A stretch of 64,000 nucleotides of DNA from Flavobacteriales bacterium (GCA_016705955.1 JADJKO010000001.1:62001-126000); one strand, 5' to 3'. Shown: positions 31,047-40,685, counted from the first letter of the stretch. Notes: a model not told the origin generated them from the letters alone. Numbers and translations are program-made.

Positions 31047-31514
31047 ATGCTGCTTAACGCGACCCGTTTCCTGCAATTGATGATCGGTGCCTTGGTGGTC
31101 GGTACCATGTTCGCCGTTTGGGCGGGTTACGATCCGCGGGGCTTTTCGTACACTACCTATGTTGAGCAGCATCACAATGCCGTTCGCGGCCTGAACGTGC
31201 TGATCCCGGCCTTGGCGATGCTCACCACAGTACTTACCCTGTTCGCCGCTTGGCTACAGCGTGCGTGGCGAAGCCAGGTCATGATCCTGTTGGCCGCAGT
31301 GGTATTGATGCTCTGCGCAGGCCTGGTCACGCGCTTCGGTGATCAACCCATTAATGCCATCGTCGATACGTGGCCCATGGACAGCCCTCCTGCGGATTGG
31401 GAAGTGCTGCGCGCGGACTGGTGGACCTACCACTTGATCAGGATGGGCTTCGGCACGATCGGATATGCGCTGATCGTATGGTCCGTGGTGCGGCCGCAGC
31501 GCACCACCGTGTAG
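31047..31514 (+). CDS. DUF1772-like four-helix membrane protein
   Basis: 155 residues with four membrane helices (FLQLMIGALVVGTMFAVWAGY; LNVLIPALAMLTTVLTLFAAWL; VMILLAAVVLMLCAGLVTRF; MGFGTIGYALIVWSVV). The spacing and the central NxxI...W..DW..LR.DW..YH pattern match the DUF1772/anthrone-oxygenase-like family. It stands alone. Biochemical role unknown. Confidence 0.65.
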   Translation: MLLNATRFLQLMIGALVVGTMFAVWAGYDPRGFSYTTYVEQHHNAVRGLNVLIPALAMLTTVLTLFAAWLQRAWRSQVMILLAAVVLMLCAGLVTRFGDQPINAIVDTWPMDSPPADWEVLRADWWTYHLIRMGFGTIGYALIVWSVVRPQRTTV

Positions 31515-31564
31515 TAGCGGAGTGCTCCGGCGGGGTAGGGGAGCCCGTGGTTTGGCCGTTCGCC

Positions 31565-32524
31565 TCAGCGTACGGCGTCGTCGTGCCCCTGGCTCGCCAA
31601 CGGAGGCCGCTCGGAATCATAGATATGCAGCCGCACGGCCTTGTTCCCTTCGCGGCACACCACGAAGGTGGTGCGCGGGGCGCAGCGGTGGGAGGTGGCG
31701 GGCTGCACCGATTCCCCGTCGATCACCGTGAGCGTGCCGCTGGTGGTAACATGGACGGGCCGGTACCATGTGTCGTAGCGCAGGTCCTCTTCCAGCATGT
31801 CCTCCATATAGCCACGCCCGGTGAGTTCGCGCTTGCTGGTGAGGATGATGTGAAGATCCCGGTCCAGATGGCTCATGAACCGCTGCCGCGCCCGCTCCGT
31901 GAAATGCACGGAACCGAAGCTCTCCGCATAGAACTGTGTCCACGATTCCGTTTCCCCCGGCAGGTTGACGGCATCCGCTACATCCTGCCACGCCGCTCGC
32001 ATGCGTCCCTTGGCATCGTTCAAGCGGCTGCGCACCGTGCCTACCGGAATGCCCAGCCGGTTGGCCAGCGTATCGTAGTCGTTGTCCTCCGTGAAGTAGC
32101 GGAGCAGCAGGGTGAGCCTGAGTTTTTCCGGCATCATGCCGAGCGCGTGCATCAAGGGTGCATCGCACTGCGTGATCACTTCTTCCATCGCCTCCAACGC
32201 CAAGTTGTCGCAGGCCTCGGGCCGGAGCCTCAATGGATGTTGCACCGCGGAACGGCGGTAACAGAGGTGCTGCGCGATCCGCCGGAACCAAGCCGACACC
32301 ATCGCTGGTTCCCGCAGCGAACCCAATTGCGCCAAGCCGATAAGGAAGGCGTCCTGCACGGCATCGCGCGCATCCTCGCTGTTGCCCAGCAGGCTCAAGG
32401 TGAGGGCGTACAACCGCGGCTGGAGCCAATTGTAGAGCGAACCCGTCGCTTGCGGGTCGCCACCACGCGCAGCCACGGCCCACCGGCCGAGCTGCGCGTG
32501 ATCGATGACGGCGGACCGTTCCAT
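31565..32524 (-). CDS. ECF-type RNA polymerase sigma factor with C-terminal extension
   Basis: 319 residues from ATG 32524. Sigma region 2 covers LYALTLSLLGNSEDARDAVQDAFLIGL and region 4 covers DYDTLANRLGIPVGTVRSRLNDAKGRMR. About 150 further residues (DRDLHIILTSKRELTGRGYMEDMLEEDLRYDTWY ...) resemble an NTF2/SnoaL-like domain of the kind that replaces an anti-sigma factor in some ECF groups (e.g. SigJ-like). The gene downstream of the start on the same strand (32535-33083) ends 11 bases before it, so the two are co-transcribed. Confidence 0.8.
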   Translation of the reverse strand: MERSAVIDHAQLGRWAVAARGGDPQATGSLYNWLQPRLYALTLSLLGNSEDARDAVQDAFLIGLAQLGSLREPAMVSAWFRRIAQHLCYRRSAVQHPLRLRPEACDNLALEAMEEVITQCDAPLMHALGMMPEKLRLTLLLRYFTEDNDYDTLANRLGIPVGTVRSRLNDAKGRMRAAWQDVADAVNLPGETESWTQFYAESFGSVHFTERARQRFMSHLDRDLHIILTSKRELTGRGYMEDMLEEDLRYDTWYRPVHVTTSGTLTVIDGESVQPATSHRCAPRTTFVVCREGNKAVRLHIYDSERPPLASQGHDDAVR

Positions 32525-32534
32525 CGCTACCAAG

Positions 32535-33083
32535 TTATGCTGCTTTTCGGGTGAATGTGCCTTCGATCTGCTCGCTGGGCACACCGTTGAGCGCGCCCAT
32601 CACTTTCAGCTTCATGTGCTTGGCGTCCACCAGGGTGATCCAGATCTGCTCCACGTAGACCTTACCCTCCTGCACGCCTTGATACTCAAGGAAGAGTTCC
32701 TGCTCACTGGTCCAATAGCCGGCATGGTCGTGACAGGTGCCGAGGTTGTCGATTGAATACAGATGCACCTGCTCCAGGTTCGGGTCCCAGCCGAAGAGGC
32801 TCATCCCTTTCATGTCGCCCACACCGGGGATGGTGGTGGCCTCCTCCATCATCAGGCCGGTGCCGTTGTTCACGGTACTGAAGTCGGCGGAATACGCCGT
32901 GGTGAAGTGCTGGTCGCCCATGACGAACTTCACTGCATTCGTTTCCCAGCGGCCCGCGAAGCGCAACAGGCGCTGCACGGCCTCCGGTTGTTCCATGGTC
33001 TGGGCCATCGCGTTCTGCATCAGCAGGAGGGTCAGGAGTTGTCCCATCATCAGGCGGTAAGGAAGTTGTGCGAGGAGTTTCAT
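32535..33083 (-). CDS. Secreted DUF1579-like protein upstream of the sigma factor
   Basis: 182 residues with a signal peptide (MKLLAQLPYRLMMGQLLTLLLMQNAMAQT). The body is a small beta-barrel type domain: LLRFAGRWETNAVKFVMGDQ ... GLMMEEATTIPGVGDMKGMSLFGWDPNLEQVHLYSID. This is the usual plan of DUF1579-like proteins that bind small ligands. It is transcribed first in a two-gene unit with the ECF sigma factor. Possible link to sigma control is inference only. Confidence 0.7.
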   Translation of the reverse strand: MKLLAQLPYRLMMGQLLTLLLMQNAMAQTMEQPEAVQRLLRFAGRWETNAVKFVMGDQHFTTAYSADFSTVNNGTGLMMEEATTIPGVGDMKGMSLFGWDPNLEQVHLYSIDNLGTCHDHAGYWTSEQELFLEYQGVQEGKVYVEQIWITLVDAKHMKLKVMGALNGVPSEQIEGTFTRKAA

Positions 33084-33186
33084 CGTTTTGAGGTGTAAGG
33101 TTCAACCTCAAGAGCGGTGAACGATGAAAAAGTTCGGTGATCCATGAAACCTTCACACTTGACGGAGGACTCCGGGCATGGACAGC

Positions 33187-33775
33187 TCACACCTTCACCA
33201 CCACGTTCCCCACCTTCTCGCCGGAGTCCACGTAGCGGTGGGCCTCCACGATCTGCTCCAGTAGAAAGCGCCGGTCGATCACGGGGCGGCAGGAACCATT
33301 GGCGGCCAGCGAGGCGAACAGCTACGCATCGGCTTGCGTGATCTTCGGGACGGGGAAGAGCACGCGCTTGCCGCCGAGCAGCGGCGTGAGCATCGCCAGC
33401 AGCGGGTTCTGAAGCCAAGGGCCCAGCTCAGTGGAGATGAAGATGCCCTTTGGTTTCAGCAGGTGCTTGCAGCGGCCGAAGCTGCTCTTGCCCACGGCAT
33501 CGAACACGAGGTCGAAGCGGTAGTTGCTCTGGGTGAAGTCTTCTTTCAGCCGGTGGATCACGGTGGTGGCCCCGAGGTTGCGCACCAGCTCCAAGTTCGG
33601 CGTGTCCGCCACGGAGGTGACGGTGGCGCCGAGGTGCCGGGTCAGCTGCACGGCCGCCGAGCCGATGGCACCTGTGGCCCCATTTACCAGAACTTGCCGA
33701 CCAATCTGCACGTTAGCCGCGCGCAGGTCGCACAGCGCGTAGTGCGCGCCTTCGCAGAGCGGTGCGCAGGCGGGG
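33187..33775 (-). pseudogene. Zinc-type alcohol dehydrogenase/quinone reductase remnant
   Basis: The Rossmann half of a medium-chain dehydrogenase: VLVNGATGAIGSAAVQLTRHLGATVTSV (GxGxxG-like), VFDAVGKSSFGRCKHLLKPKGIFISTEL, ending EAHRYVDSGEKVGNVVVKV. An in-frame TAG (near 33322) interrupts it before LFASLAANGSCRPVID. The N-terminal catalytic domain is missing: homology stops at about 33775 where a cyclase 3' fragment on the opposite strand begins. Confidence 0.75.
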
Positions 33776-34130
33776 CTGGAGATGCAAGCCTTTATGATCG
33801 CGCGGAAGAAGAAGCACGATGGGCAGGGCCTATCCGCTTTCGAGATGTGGGTGGGCATTCACACGGGTCCTGTCGGGCACCGTAGGCGTGAAGAAATTAC
33901 AGTACGACATCCAGGGCGATACGGTGAACACGGCCAACCGTATGGAGAGCATCGGAGAGGTAGATCAGGTGAACATCAGCGAGGCGACCCACGCGTTGGT
34001 GGTCGAATAGGCGTCCCGCCTGTTCACCTTCACCCCACGCAGCTTGTCCTGCCCCGGCCTGAGTGCCGTGCCGGGGCGCTGGCGAAAGGAAACGGGGGGA
34101 ATGAAGATGTACTTTGTTACGCGATCATGA
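33775..34130 (+). pseudogene. Adenylate-cyclase 3'-end fragment (left copy)
   Basis: Starts abruptly at LEMQAFMIARKK, matching the third cyclase near 40068, and continues EMWVGIHTGPV, VGVKKLQYDIQGDTVNTANRMES, VNISEATHALVVE. There is a frameshift at about 33872-33880 and a stop after VVE. A GC palindrome insert (34051-34077) precedes the typical end MKMYFVTRS. It lacks the N-terminal half of the cyclase domain and cannot be active. It abuts the truncated dehydrogenase. Confidence 0.8.
34051..34077 (+). repeat. Palindromic insert in cyclase fragment
   Basis: GCCCCGGC and GCCGGGGC flank an 11-base loop. The insert replaces the GKVQA part of the usual TPRGKVQAKGKGEMEMYF cyclase ending. Confidence 0.6.
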
Positions 34131-34257
34131 TAGGGCTCTTCGACATAACAGGCACGTTCAAGTGCAGCGCAGATCCATCGCGCCATGGAAAGGGAAGCGG
34201 ATCAACGGGGCGGACCGGGCAGATCGGAGTTGTCTGGTCGATGGACCTTCGGAGGCC

Positions 34258-36375
34258 ATGAGGACCATTCTGTTGTCATTGGTGTTATTCCTGGCTTGCG
34301 GCCGTGCGACCGGCCAGAAGATCACGTTGCTCCATGATTCCCTGGAGGAACGCCTGCGATCCGAACGCAACGACACCACCCGTGTCGATCTGCACGAGCA
34401 ACTGGCCTTGATCTACATCGATCAATTGGATGACTCCCTGGCGCTTGTCCATTTGCGCAAGGGCGTTGAACTCGCCGGCCATCTGCACTACCTCAAGGGC
34501 CTGACCTATGCGCCCCTGCTCGCCGGTATTGAACAATACCATCGCCGGAACTACGCGGAAGCGCTGGAGCGTTTCAAGCAGTGCATCCAACTGCTGGACA
34601 AGGAGGGCGTGCGGCAAGGCCTGCTTTCACCCTTGAGCTTCATCAGGCAGGTGTTCAACGATGCCGGCCTACAGGAGGAAAAACGGGACTTCTATCTGGC
34701 GAAGCTCGCGTACTATGAAAAGCACGGCCCTGCGGAGAACATCGGCATCTGCCAACATGGCCTGGGCGGCTATTACTATTTCACGGGCCAGGGAGACAAG
34801 GCCATCGAACACTACCTGCGCGCCAGGGAGATCTTCGCGGAATTCGATCCCGCAGGCTACGCCAACGAGCTATGGCCCATCGGTGCCGTATACCTCTCCT
34901 GGGGAAATCTACAGAAGGCGGAGATCTATCAACGACAGGCATTGCAGGAGAACCTCAAGGTCGGGCTCTTGTCGAACGTGATCGCTTCGTACAACGCGCT
35001 GGCCAACGTACTGCTCCAGCTGGGCGACACGCTCGGCGCTTTGCAGCAGATGAACGAAAGCCGCCCGTACTGGGGCCGATGCACACCACAGTTGCTCGCT
35101 CCCCGCATCTTGTCGCTGGTGAACATCCATATCGGCCTGCATCAACTGGACAGTGCCGGCCACTATCTGGCCTTCGCCGATTCACTGGCCCATCTGGTAC
35201 ACCTGCCCATCTCATCGGTGAAGGGCGAGATCGAATTGGACTACTACCACTACCTCTACCTGCGGGCCCGAGGAAATGATGCCGAAGCGGACGAGGCCTT
35301 GGAACGCGCCCTGCGCAGTGCCCAGCAGCAGGACCTGATCAAATACATCCAGAAGTACCGGAAGGAACTCGTTACCCGCTACAGGAAGCGCGGAACGGTG
35401 CAGATGGCGCTGGACACGTTGATGCTCTTCACGCGCGTGAACGATTCACTGACCACCGACGCCGACCGGAAGAAAGTGGCCAGCTATGAGGGCGAAATGA
35501 AGGAGCGGGAAAGCGCATTGGAGATCCTGCAGCAACAAGGGAGCATCCGACAACAGCGCATCATGCTATTCTCCATCGGAACGGGACTCCTCTTGCTCAT
35601 CGCCCTTGCGTACAGTGTCCATCGCGGAAAGAAACGCTCCGATGAACTGTTGCTGAACATCCTGCCGGCACAGGTGGCTGCGGAATTGAAGAAGAAAGGG
35701 TACGCTGACGCGAAGCACTTCGACCATGTGACCGTATTGTTCACGGACTTCAAGGGCTTCACGGCCATGAGCGAGCAGGTCAGCCCGCAGCAATTGGTGA
35801 AGGACCTGCACGAATGCTTCAGTGCCTTCGACCTGATCTGCGAGAAGTACGGCATCGAGAAGATCAAGACCATCGGTGACGCTTACATGGCCGCCGGTGG
35901 ATTGCCCACGCCCAACACCACGCACGCCACGGATGTGATCAAGGCCGCCTTCGAGATGCGCGACTTCATCGCCGAAGGCAAGGCACGGAAGATCGCGGCT
36001 GGGCTACCCTTCTTCGAGATCCGCATCGGTATCCATACCGGCCCCGTGGTAGCCGGCATCGTAGGCGTGAAGAAATTCAGCTACGACATCTGGGGCGATA
36101 CCGTGAACACCGCGAGCCGTATGGAAAGCAGCGGAGAAGTCGGGCAGGTGAACATCAGTGAAGCGACCTACGCGCTGGTGAAGGAGGTTCGCATCAACGA
36201 AGCCGGTGTAACGTCGACCCTCAGGGTCGACCGTAACAAGGACGCGGTGGTCGCCAGCCGAACAACCAACAACGAACAACGAACAACCCGCCCTGCATTC
36301 ACCTTCACCCCGCGCGGAAAAGTGCAGGCGAAGGGCAAGGGGGAGATGGAGATGTACTTCGTTCGCTGGCACTGA
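34258..36375 (+). CDS. TPR-class III adenylate cyclase A
   Basis: 705 residues from ATG 34258. Signal peptide (MRTILLSLVLFLACGRATGQ), about seven TPR-like units (30-420), one membrane helix (about 436-455, LFSIGTGLLLLIALAYSV), the linker LLLNILPAQVAAELK and a class III cyclase domain (about 485-650). Metal aspartates are in LFTDFKGFT and KTIGDAYMAAGG; the adenine-specifying pair K (EKIKTIGD) and D (YDIWGD) points to cAMP; NTASR supplies the transition-state N and R. A 33-residue insert with a palindrome precedes the end TPRGKVQAKGKGEMEMYF. First of three tandem paralogues. Confidence 0.9.
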   Translation: MRTILLSLVLFLACGRATGQKITLLHDSLEERLRSERNDTTRVDLHEQLALIYIDQLDDSLALVHLRKGVELAGHLHYLKGLTYAPLLAGIEQYHRRNYAEALERFKQCIQLLDKEGVRQGLLSPLSFIRQVFNDAGLQEEKRDFYLAKLAYYEKHGPAENIGICQHGLGGYYYFTGQGDKAIEHYLRAREIFAEFDPAGYANELWPIGAVYLSWGNLQKAEIYQRQALQENLKVGLLSNVIASYNALANVLLQLGDTLGALQQMNESRPYWGRCTPQLLAPRILSLVNIHIGLHQLDSAGHYLAFADSLAHLVHLPISSVKGEIELDYYHYLYLRARGNDAEADEALERALRSAQQQDLIKYIQKYRKELVTRYRKRGTVQMALDTLMLFTRVNDSLTTDADRKKVASYEGEMKERESALEILQQQGSIRQQRIMLFSIGTGLLLLIALAYSVHRGKKRSDELLLNILPAQVAAELKKKGYADAKHFDHVTVLFTDFKGFTAMSEQVSPQQLVKDLHECFSAFDLICEKYGIEKIKTIGDAYMAAGGLPTPNTTHATDVIKAAFEMRDFIAEGKARKIAAGLPFFEIRIGIHTGPVVAGIVGVKKFSYDIWGDTVNTASRMESSGEVGQVNISEATYALVKEVRINEAGVTSTLRVDRNKDAVVASRTTNNEQRTTRPAFTFTPRGKVQAKGKGEMEMYFVRWH
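36213..36231 (+). repeat. In-frame palindrome in cyclase A
   Basis: GTCGACCCTCAGGGTCGAC, a perfect 9-bp inverted repeat around one base, inside an insert (EVRINEAG...TTNNEQRTT) that is absent from the cyclase fragment at 41949. It is also perfect in cyclase C (40325-40343) and decayed in cyclase B (38368-38386). Confidence 0.75.
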
Positions 36376-36391
36376 GGCATAGACTTGAATC

Positions 36392-38530
36392 ATGGGGCCA
36401 ACTCATCGACCACTGCGCACCCGGATGGGATCCTGCCTGCTCTGGACATTCCTTGCTTCTTTCCAACTGCTCGCCCAGACGAACAAGATCGACTCGATAC
36501 GCGCGCGGCTGAAGACCGAAGGCCGGACCACTACACGGGTGGACCTGCTTCACGAGCTGGGCATGACGATGAGAGATACTGGCGAGTTCAGCACCATCCG
36601 CTCCCTTACCGAAGAGGCCCGGACCTTGGCCATCGAGCTCAACTACCCGAAGGGCTTGGCCATATCGCTCATGTTCGAAGGGGACCGTCTCCATTCTGAA
36701 AAGCGCTATCCGGAGGCGCTGGCAGCATTCAAGGAGAGCATCGCCCTGCTGGACGCGATCCATGAACCGCAAGGCGAGGGATCACCCTTGCTTTTCATTC
36801 GTACAGTGTATAATGATATGGGTGCACAAGAGCAACGGCTCCTCTTCTATCAGGAAGCCCTGGAACGCTATGAACGCACCGGACCACGGCTCAATGTGGG
36901 CTCCTGCCACCACGGCATCGGTGGCTACTACTTGATCAGCCACCAGTTCGCCTTGGCCGTGGAGCACTACCTGAAGGCTCGGGAGATCTTCAGGGAGTTC
37001 GAGCCGGAATTCGTGAACAACGAAACCCTGGTGATGGGCTGGGCTTATCAGGAATGGGGCAATGCGGACCGGGCCGAACCCCTCCTGCGCGAGGCCTTGG
37101 AGGGGTTCCAGCGAGAGCACAACAAGGTGCAAACGGCGACTGCGTTGATGAGCCTTGGCGAGATCGAACTTGTTCGAGGCGATACCCTGAAAGCACTCGC
37201 CTATTACCGCAGCACGCTCCCACCCAATGGCCCCAATGACACCAACCATAAGGCGATCACATGGTCACACATCATACCGGCATACATCTGGACCGATCGA
37301 CCCGATAGTGCACGCATGCTGCTCGACTCGCTGAACGTGCTCGGTCGCATCAGCCCATTGCCTTTGACCTCTACGAATGGCAATTGCGAAGTGGACTATT
37401 GCAACTACCTCTATGGTAGGACGGTCGGTGATGCGGTCACGGCCGATCGGTACCTCGAGCGCGCCTTGGAACAGGCCCTCGCGTTCAGCGCCCTCCCACT
37501 GGTGCTCAAGTACCGCAAGGAATTGGCGCAGCGCTACCGGCTGAGCGGCGCGCAGGAGAAGGCCGCAGAACAGGCCCTAGCGTACATCAGCATGAGCGAT
37601 TCACTCCAAGCCGTTTCGAACCAGGGAGCAGTGGCGGCCTACGAAGGCACCGTGAAAGAGCGGGAAAGCGCCTTGGAGATCCAGCGGCAACAGGCCAGCA
37701 TCAGGCAGCAGCGCATCGTGCTCTTCTCGGCAGCTGGTGGGCTGCTGCTCTTGGTCGCATTGGCAGTCAGTGTTCATCGGGGAAAAAAGCGATCCGATGC
37801 ACTCCTGTTGAACATCCTGCCAGCAGAGGTGGCCAGTGAGTTGAAGTCGAAGGGCGAGGCCGAAGCTGTCCAGATCGATCAGGTCACCGTGCTCTTCACC
37901 GACTTTTCAGGCTTCACCGCCATGAGCGAATTGGTGACGCCCAAGCAACTGGTGAAGGACCTGCACGAATGCTTCAGTGCCTTCGACGTGATCTGCGAGA
38001 AGTACGGCATCGAGAAGATCAAGACCATCGGTGACGCCTACATGGCCGCCGGTGGATTGCCCACGCCCAACACCACGCACGCCACGGATGTGATCAAGGC
38101 CGCCTTCGAGATGCGCGACTTCATCGCCGAAGGCAAGGCGCGGAAGATCGCGGCTGGGCTACCCTTCTTCGAGATCCGTATCGGCATCCACACCGGCCCC
38201 GTCGTAGCTGGCATCGTAGGCGTGAAGAAGTTCCAGTACGACATCTGGGGCGATACCGTGAACACCGCGAGCCGTATGGAAAGCAGCGGAGAAGTCGGGC
38301 AGGTGAACATCAGTGAAGCGACGTACGCGCTGGTGAAGGAGGTTCGCATCAACGAAGCCGGTGTAGCGTCGACCCACAGGGTGGACAGGAACAAGGACGC
38401 GGTGGTCGCCAGCCGAACAACCAACAACGAACAACGAACAACCCGCCCTGCATTCACCTTCACCCCGCGCGGCAAAGTGCAAGCGAAGGGCAAGGGGGAA
38501 ATGGAGATGTACTTTGTGGAGCGGACCTGA
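36392..38530 (+). CDS. TPR-class III adenylate cyclase B
   Basis: 712 residues; ATG 36392 or 36425 (the latter starts the signal MGSCLLWTFLASFQLLAQT). Same plan as cyclase A: TPR units, membrane helix (IVLFSAAGGLLLLVALAVSV), LLLNILPAEVASELK, cyclase domain with FTDFSGFT, EKIKTIGDAYMAAGG and YDIWGDTVNTASR. All catalytic and adenine-selective residues are present. From about 37950 to the stop it is almost identical to cyclase A (35795 onward), whereas the TPR halves differ clearly. It starts 16 bases after cyclase A, so co-transcription is likely. Confidence 0.9.
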   Translation: MGPTHRPLRTRMGSCLLWTFLASFQLLAQTNKIDSIRARLKTEGRTTTRVDLLHELGMTMRDTGEFSTIRSLTEEARTLAIELNYPKGLAISLMFEGDRLHSEKRYPEALAAFKESIALLDAIHEPQGEGSPLLFIRTVYNDMGAQEQRLLFYQEALERYERTGPRLNVGSCHHGIGGYYLISHQFALAVEHYLKAREIFREFEPEFVNNETLVMGWAYQEWGNADRAEPLLREALEGFQREHNKVQTATALMSLGEIELVRGDTLKALAYYRSTLPPNGPNDTNHKAITWSHIIPAYIWTDRPDSARMLLDSLNVLGRISPLPLTSTNGNCEVDYCNYLYGRTVGDAVTADRYLERALEQALAFSALPLVLKYRKELAQRYRLSGAQEKAAEQALAYISMSDSLQAVSNQGAVAAYEGTVKERESALEIQRQQASIRQQRIVLFSAAGGLLLLVALAVSVHRGKKRSDALLLNILPAEVASELKSKGEAEAVQIDQVTVLFTDFSGFTAMSELVTPKQLVKDLHECFSAFDVICEKYGIEKIKTIGDAYMAAGGLPTPNTTHATDVIKAAFEMRDFIAEGKARKIAAGLPFFEIRIGIHTGPVVAGIVGVKKFQYDIWGDTVNTASRMESSGEVGQVNISEATYALVKEVRINEAGVASTHRVDRNKDAVVASRTTNNEQRTTRPAFTFTPRGKVQAKGKGEMEMYFVERT

Positions 38531-38546
38531 TGGATACCTTGGTAAC

Positions 38547-40505
38547 ATGCGGCATCCCATCGCACATGTTCTGCTGGTCTCACTCCTCGGGCTGATCCGG
38601 CCATTCGGGGCGCTTGCGCAAGGTGACAGCGGTGTTGTTGATTGCGATTCGCTCCAACGCGCTTGGAACAATTCCACGTTGGCGGACAGTTCCCGGTCCC
38701 GGGCGGGTGCGGCGCTCATTTGGGAGTGCTATCTCTTTTCCCGGACCGATAGTGCGCTGTCACTTGCCGAACTCTTCATGAAGCAGACACGGGCACAGCA
38801 TGATACCGTATGGATCATCAAGGCCTACACCATGCTCGGGGTAGGCAATGCCGTGCGGGGTGACCAAGCCACTGCCATCGACATGTTCGCCCACGGCCTT
38901 GAACTTCAGCGCGCACGCCACGATGAGGAGGGAATGGCCGGGACCATGGCCAACATCGGCAACTTGAACAAGATCCAAGGTGAACTGGACTCCGCCATTA
39001 CTTATTACCAGAGCGCCTATGACATCCTGTTCCGCATCGGCGATACGCTTGGGGCGGCCAAAGCCGTATACAGCATCGCGGTGGCCCGGAGCCGCCTGCA
39101 GGACACGACCCGTGTGGAAGCCGACCTCCTGCGTAGCTTGGAGCTTTATGAGAAGGTGGGCTCTCGCGAAGGCATGGCCCTTGCGTTGGACATGCTCGGC
39201 TCCATCCGCGATGAGCGCGACGATACGCCCGGCGCGCTCGCGTACTACCAACGTGCACTGGAAATGCACCAGAGCGTCGGCAACCGGCACGGCGAGGCGC
39301 TCACGCTGGGCAACATGGCCATCATGTACAAGAACGACGGCGACTGGGGCATCGCTACTGATCTCGCGGAGCGGGCCTTGCGTATGGCACAGGAGGCCGA
39401 CGCGGCGCAGCCTTTGGCCATAGCAGCCCGTACGCTTTGGATCCTATACAAGCGACAGGGACAACAGGCGCCGGCCCTGGAGATGTACGAACTCTACATC
39501 GCAACCCGGGACAGTCTGAGCAATGCGGAGAACCGGAGCGAGATGATCCGTTTTCAATTCAAATCGGAATTCGAGCAGCGCAAGGCGCTCCTTGCTGCCG
39601 AACAAGAGAAGAAGGATGTTCTCGCTGCCGAACAATTGAAGCGCGCGCGCGTGGTGCGCAATGGCTTCGTAGGCGGCTTCGTATTTGTACTGGTCTTCGC
39701 CGCTGTTTTCTTCTTCCAGCGCAACCGCATCAGCAAGGAGAAGAAGCGCAGCGAGGAATTGTTGTTGAATATCCTACCGGAGGAAGTGGCTGAGGAATTG
39801 AAGGACACCGGTGCAGCGAGGGCGAAACACTTCGACAATGCCACCATCCTCTTCACCGACTTCAAAGGCTTCACCGAAGCGAGCGAGAAGCTCACGCCAC
39901 AAGAGCTCGTCGAGGAATTGAACACCTGCTTCAAGGCGTTCGACAACATCATCACCGCGCGCGGCATCGAGAAGATCAAGACCATCGGCGATGCCTACAT
40001 GTGCGCAGGCGGATTGCCGGATCCGAAGACCTCTTCACCGGCCGATGTTGTTCATGCGGCGCTCGAGATGCAGGCCTTCATGATCACGCGGAAGCAGGAG
40101 CGCGATGCGATGAGCTTGCCCGCCTTCGAGATGCGCGTCGGCATTCACACCGGCCCGGTCGTCGCGGGCATCGTGGGCGTGAAGAAATTCCAGTACGACA
40201 TCTGGGGCGATACGGTGAACACGGCAAGCCGCATGGAGTCTTCCGGTGAAGTAGGGCAGGTTAACATCAGCGAAGCGACGTATGCCCTGGTGAAGGACGT
40301 TCGCATCAACGAAGCCGGTGCAGCGTCGACCCTCAGGGTCGACCGGAACAAGGACGCGGTGGTCGCCAGCCGAACAACCAACAACGGACAACCACCAACG
40401 AACAACGAACAACCGCCAACCACCAACGCCTTCACCTTCACCCCACGCGGCAAAGTGCAGGCGAAAGGGAAGGGGGAAATGGAGATGTACTTCGTCAAGG
40501 TGTGA
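38547..40505 (+). CDS. TPR-class III adenylate cyclase C
   Basis: 652 residues from ATG 38547 (signal MRHPIAHVLLVSLLGLIRPFGALAQ). A shorter TPR array with canonical units (GAALIWECYLFSRTDSAL; GALAYYQRALEMHQSVGNRHGEALTLGNMA), a long helix, a membrane segment (NGFVGGFVFVLVFAAVFFF), LLLNILPEEVAEELK and a cyclase domain with FTDFKGFTEASE, EKIKTIGDAYMCAGGLP and YDIWGDTVNTASR. More diverged from A and B in the first half of the catalytic domain, but nearly identical after VGVKKFQYD. It carries the same palindromic insert and a longer TTNNGQPPTNNEQPPTTN run. Confidence 0.9.
   Translation: MRHPIAHVLLVSLLGLIRPFGALAQGDSGVVDCDSLQRAWNNSTLADSSRSRAGAALIWECYLFSRTDSALSLAELFMKQTRAQHDTVWIIKAYTMLGVGNAVRGDQATAIDMFAHGLELQRARHDEEGMAGTMANIGNLNKIQGELDSAITYYQSAYDILFRIGDTLGAAKAVYSIAVARSRLQDTTRVEADLLRSLELYEKVGSREGMALALDMLGSIRDERDDTPGALAYYQRALEMHQSVGNRHGEALTLGNMAIMYKNDGDWGIATDLAERALRMAQEADAAQPLAIAARTLWILYKRQGQQAPALEMYELYIATRDSLSNAENRSEMIRFQFKSEFEQRKALLAAEQEKKDVLAAEQLKRARVVRNGFVGGFVFVLVFAAVFFFQRNRISKEKKRSEELLLNILPEEVAEELKDTGAARAKHFDNATILFTDFKGFTEASEKLTPQELVEELNTCFKAFDNIITARGIEKIKTIGDAYMCAGGLPDPKTSSPADVVHAALEMQAFMITRKQERDAMSLPAFEMRVGIHTGPVVAGIVGVKKFQYDIWGDTVNTASRMESSGEVGQVNISEATYALVKDVRINEAGAASTLRVDRNKDAVVASRTTNNGQPPTNNEQPPTTNAFTFTPRGKVQAKGKGEMEMYFVKV
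40325..40343 (+). repeat. In-frame palindrome in cyclase C
   Basis: GTCGACCCTCAGGGTCGAC, identical to the palindrome in cyclase A and in the same codon context (AASTLRVDRNKDAVV). Confidence 0.75.
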
Positions 40506-40685
40506 AGCACCACCACGCGCTTCATACAGCAACGAGGTGACCGACCGCCGATGATCGGATCATGACAAGCGCCGGATACCAATATCCCTCGAACTGTGCC
40601 GAGGTCACCGATCGGCACGGGTGTTCATCAAGGTCGCTGCGGAACAAGCGCACCGCGATCCCATCGCAGGGTCTATCTTGATGCC

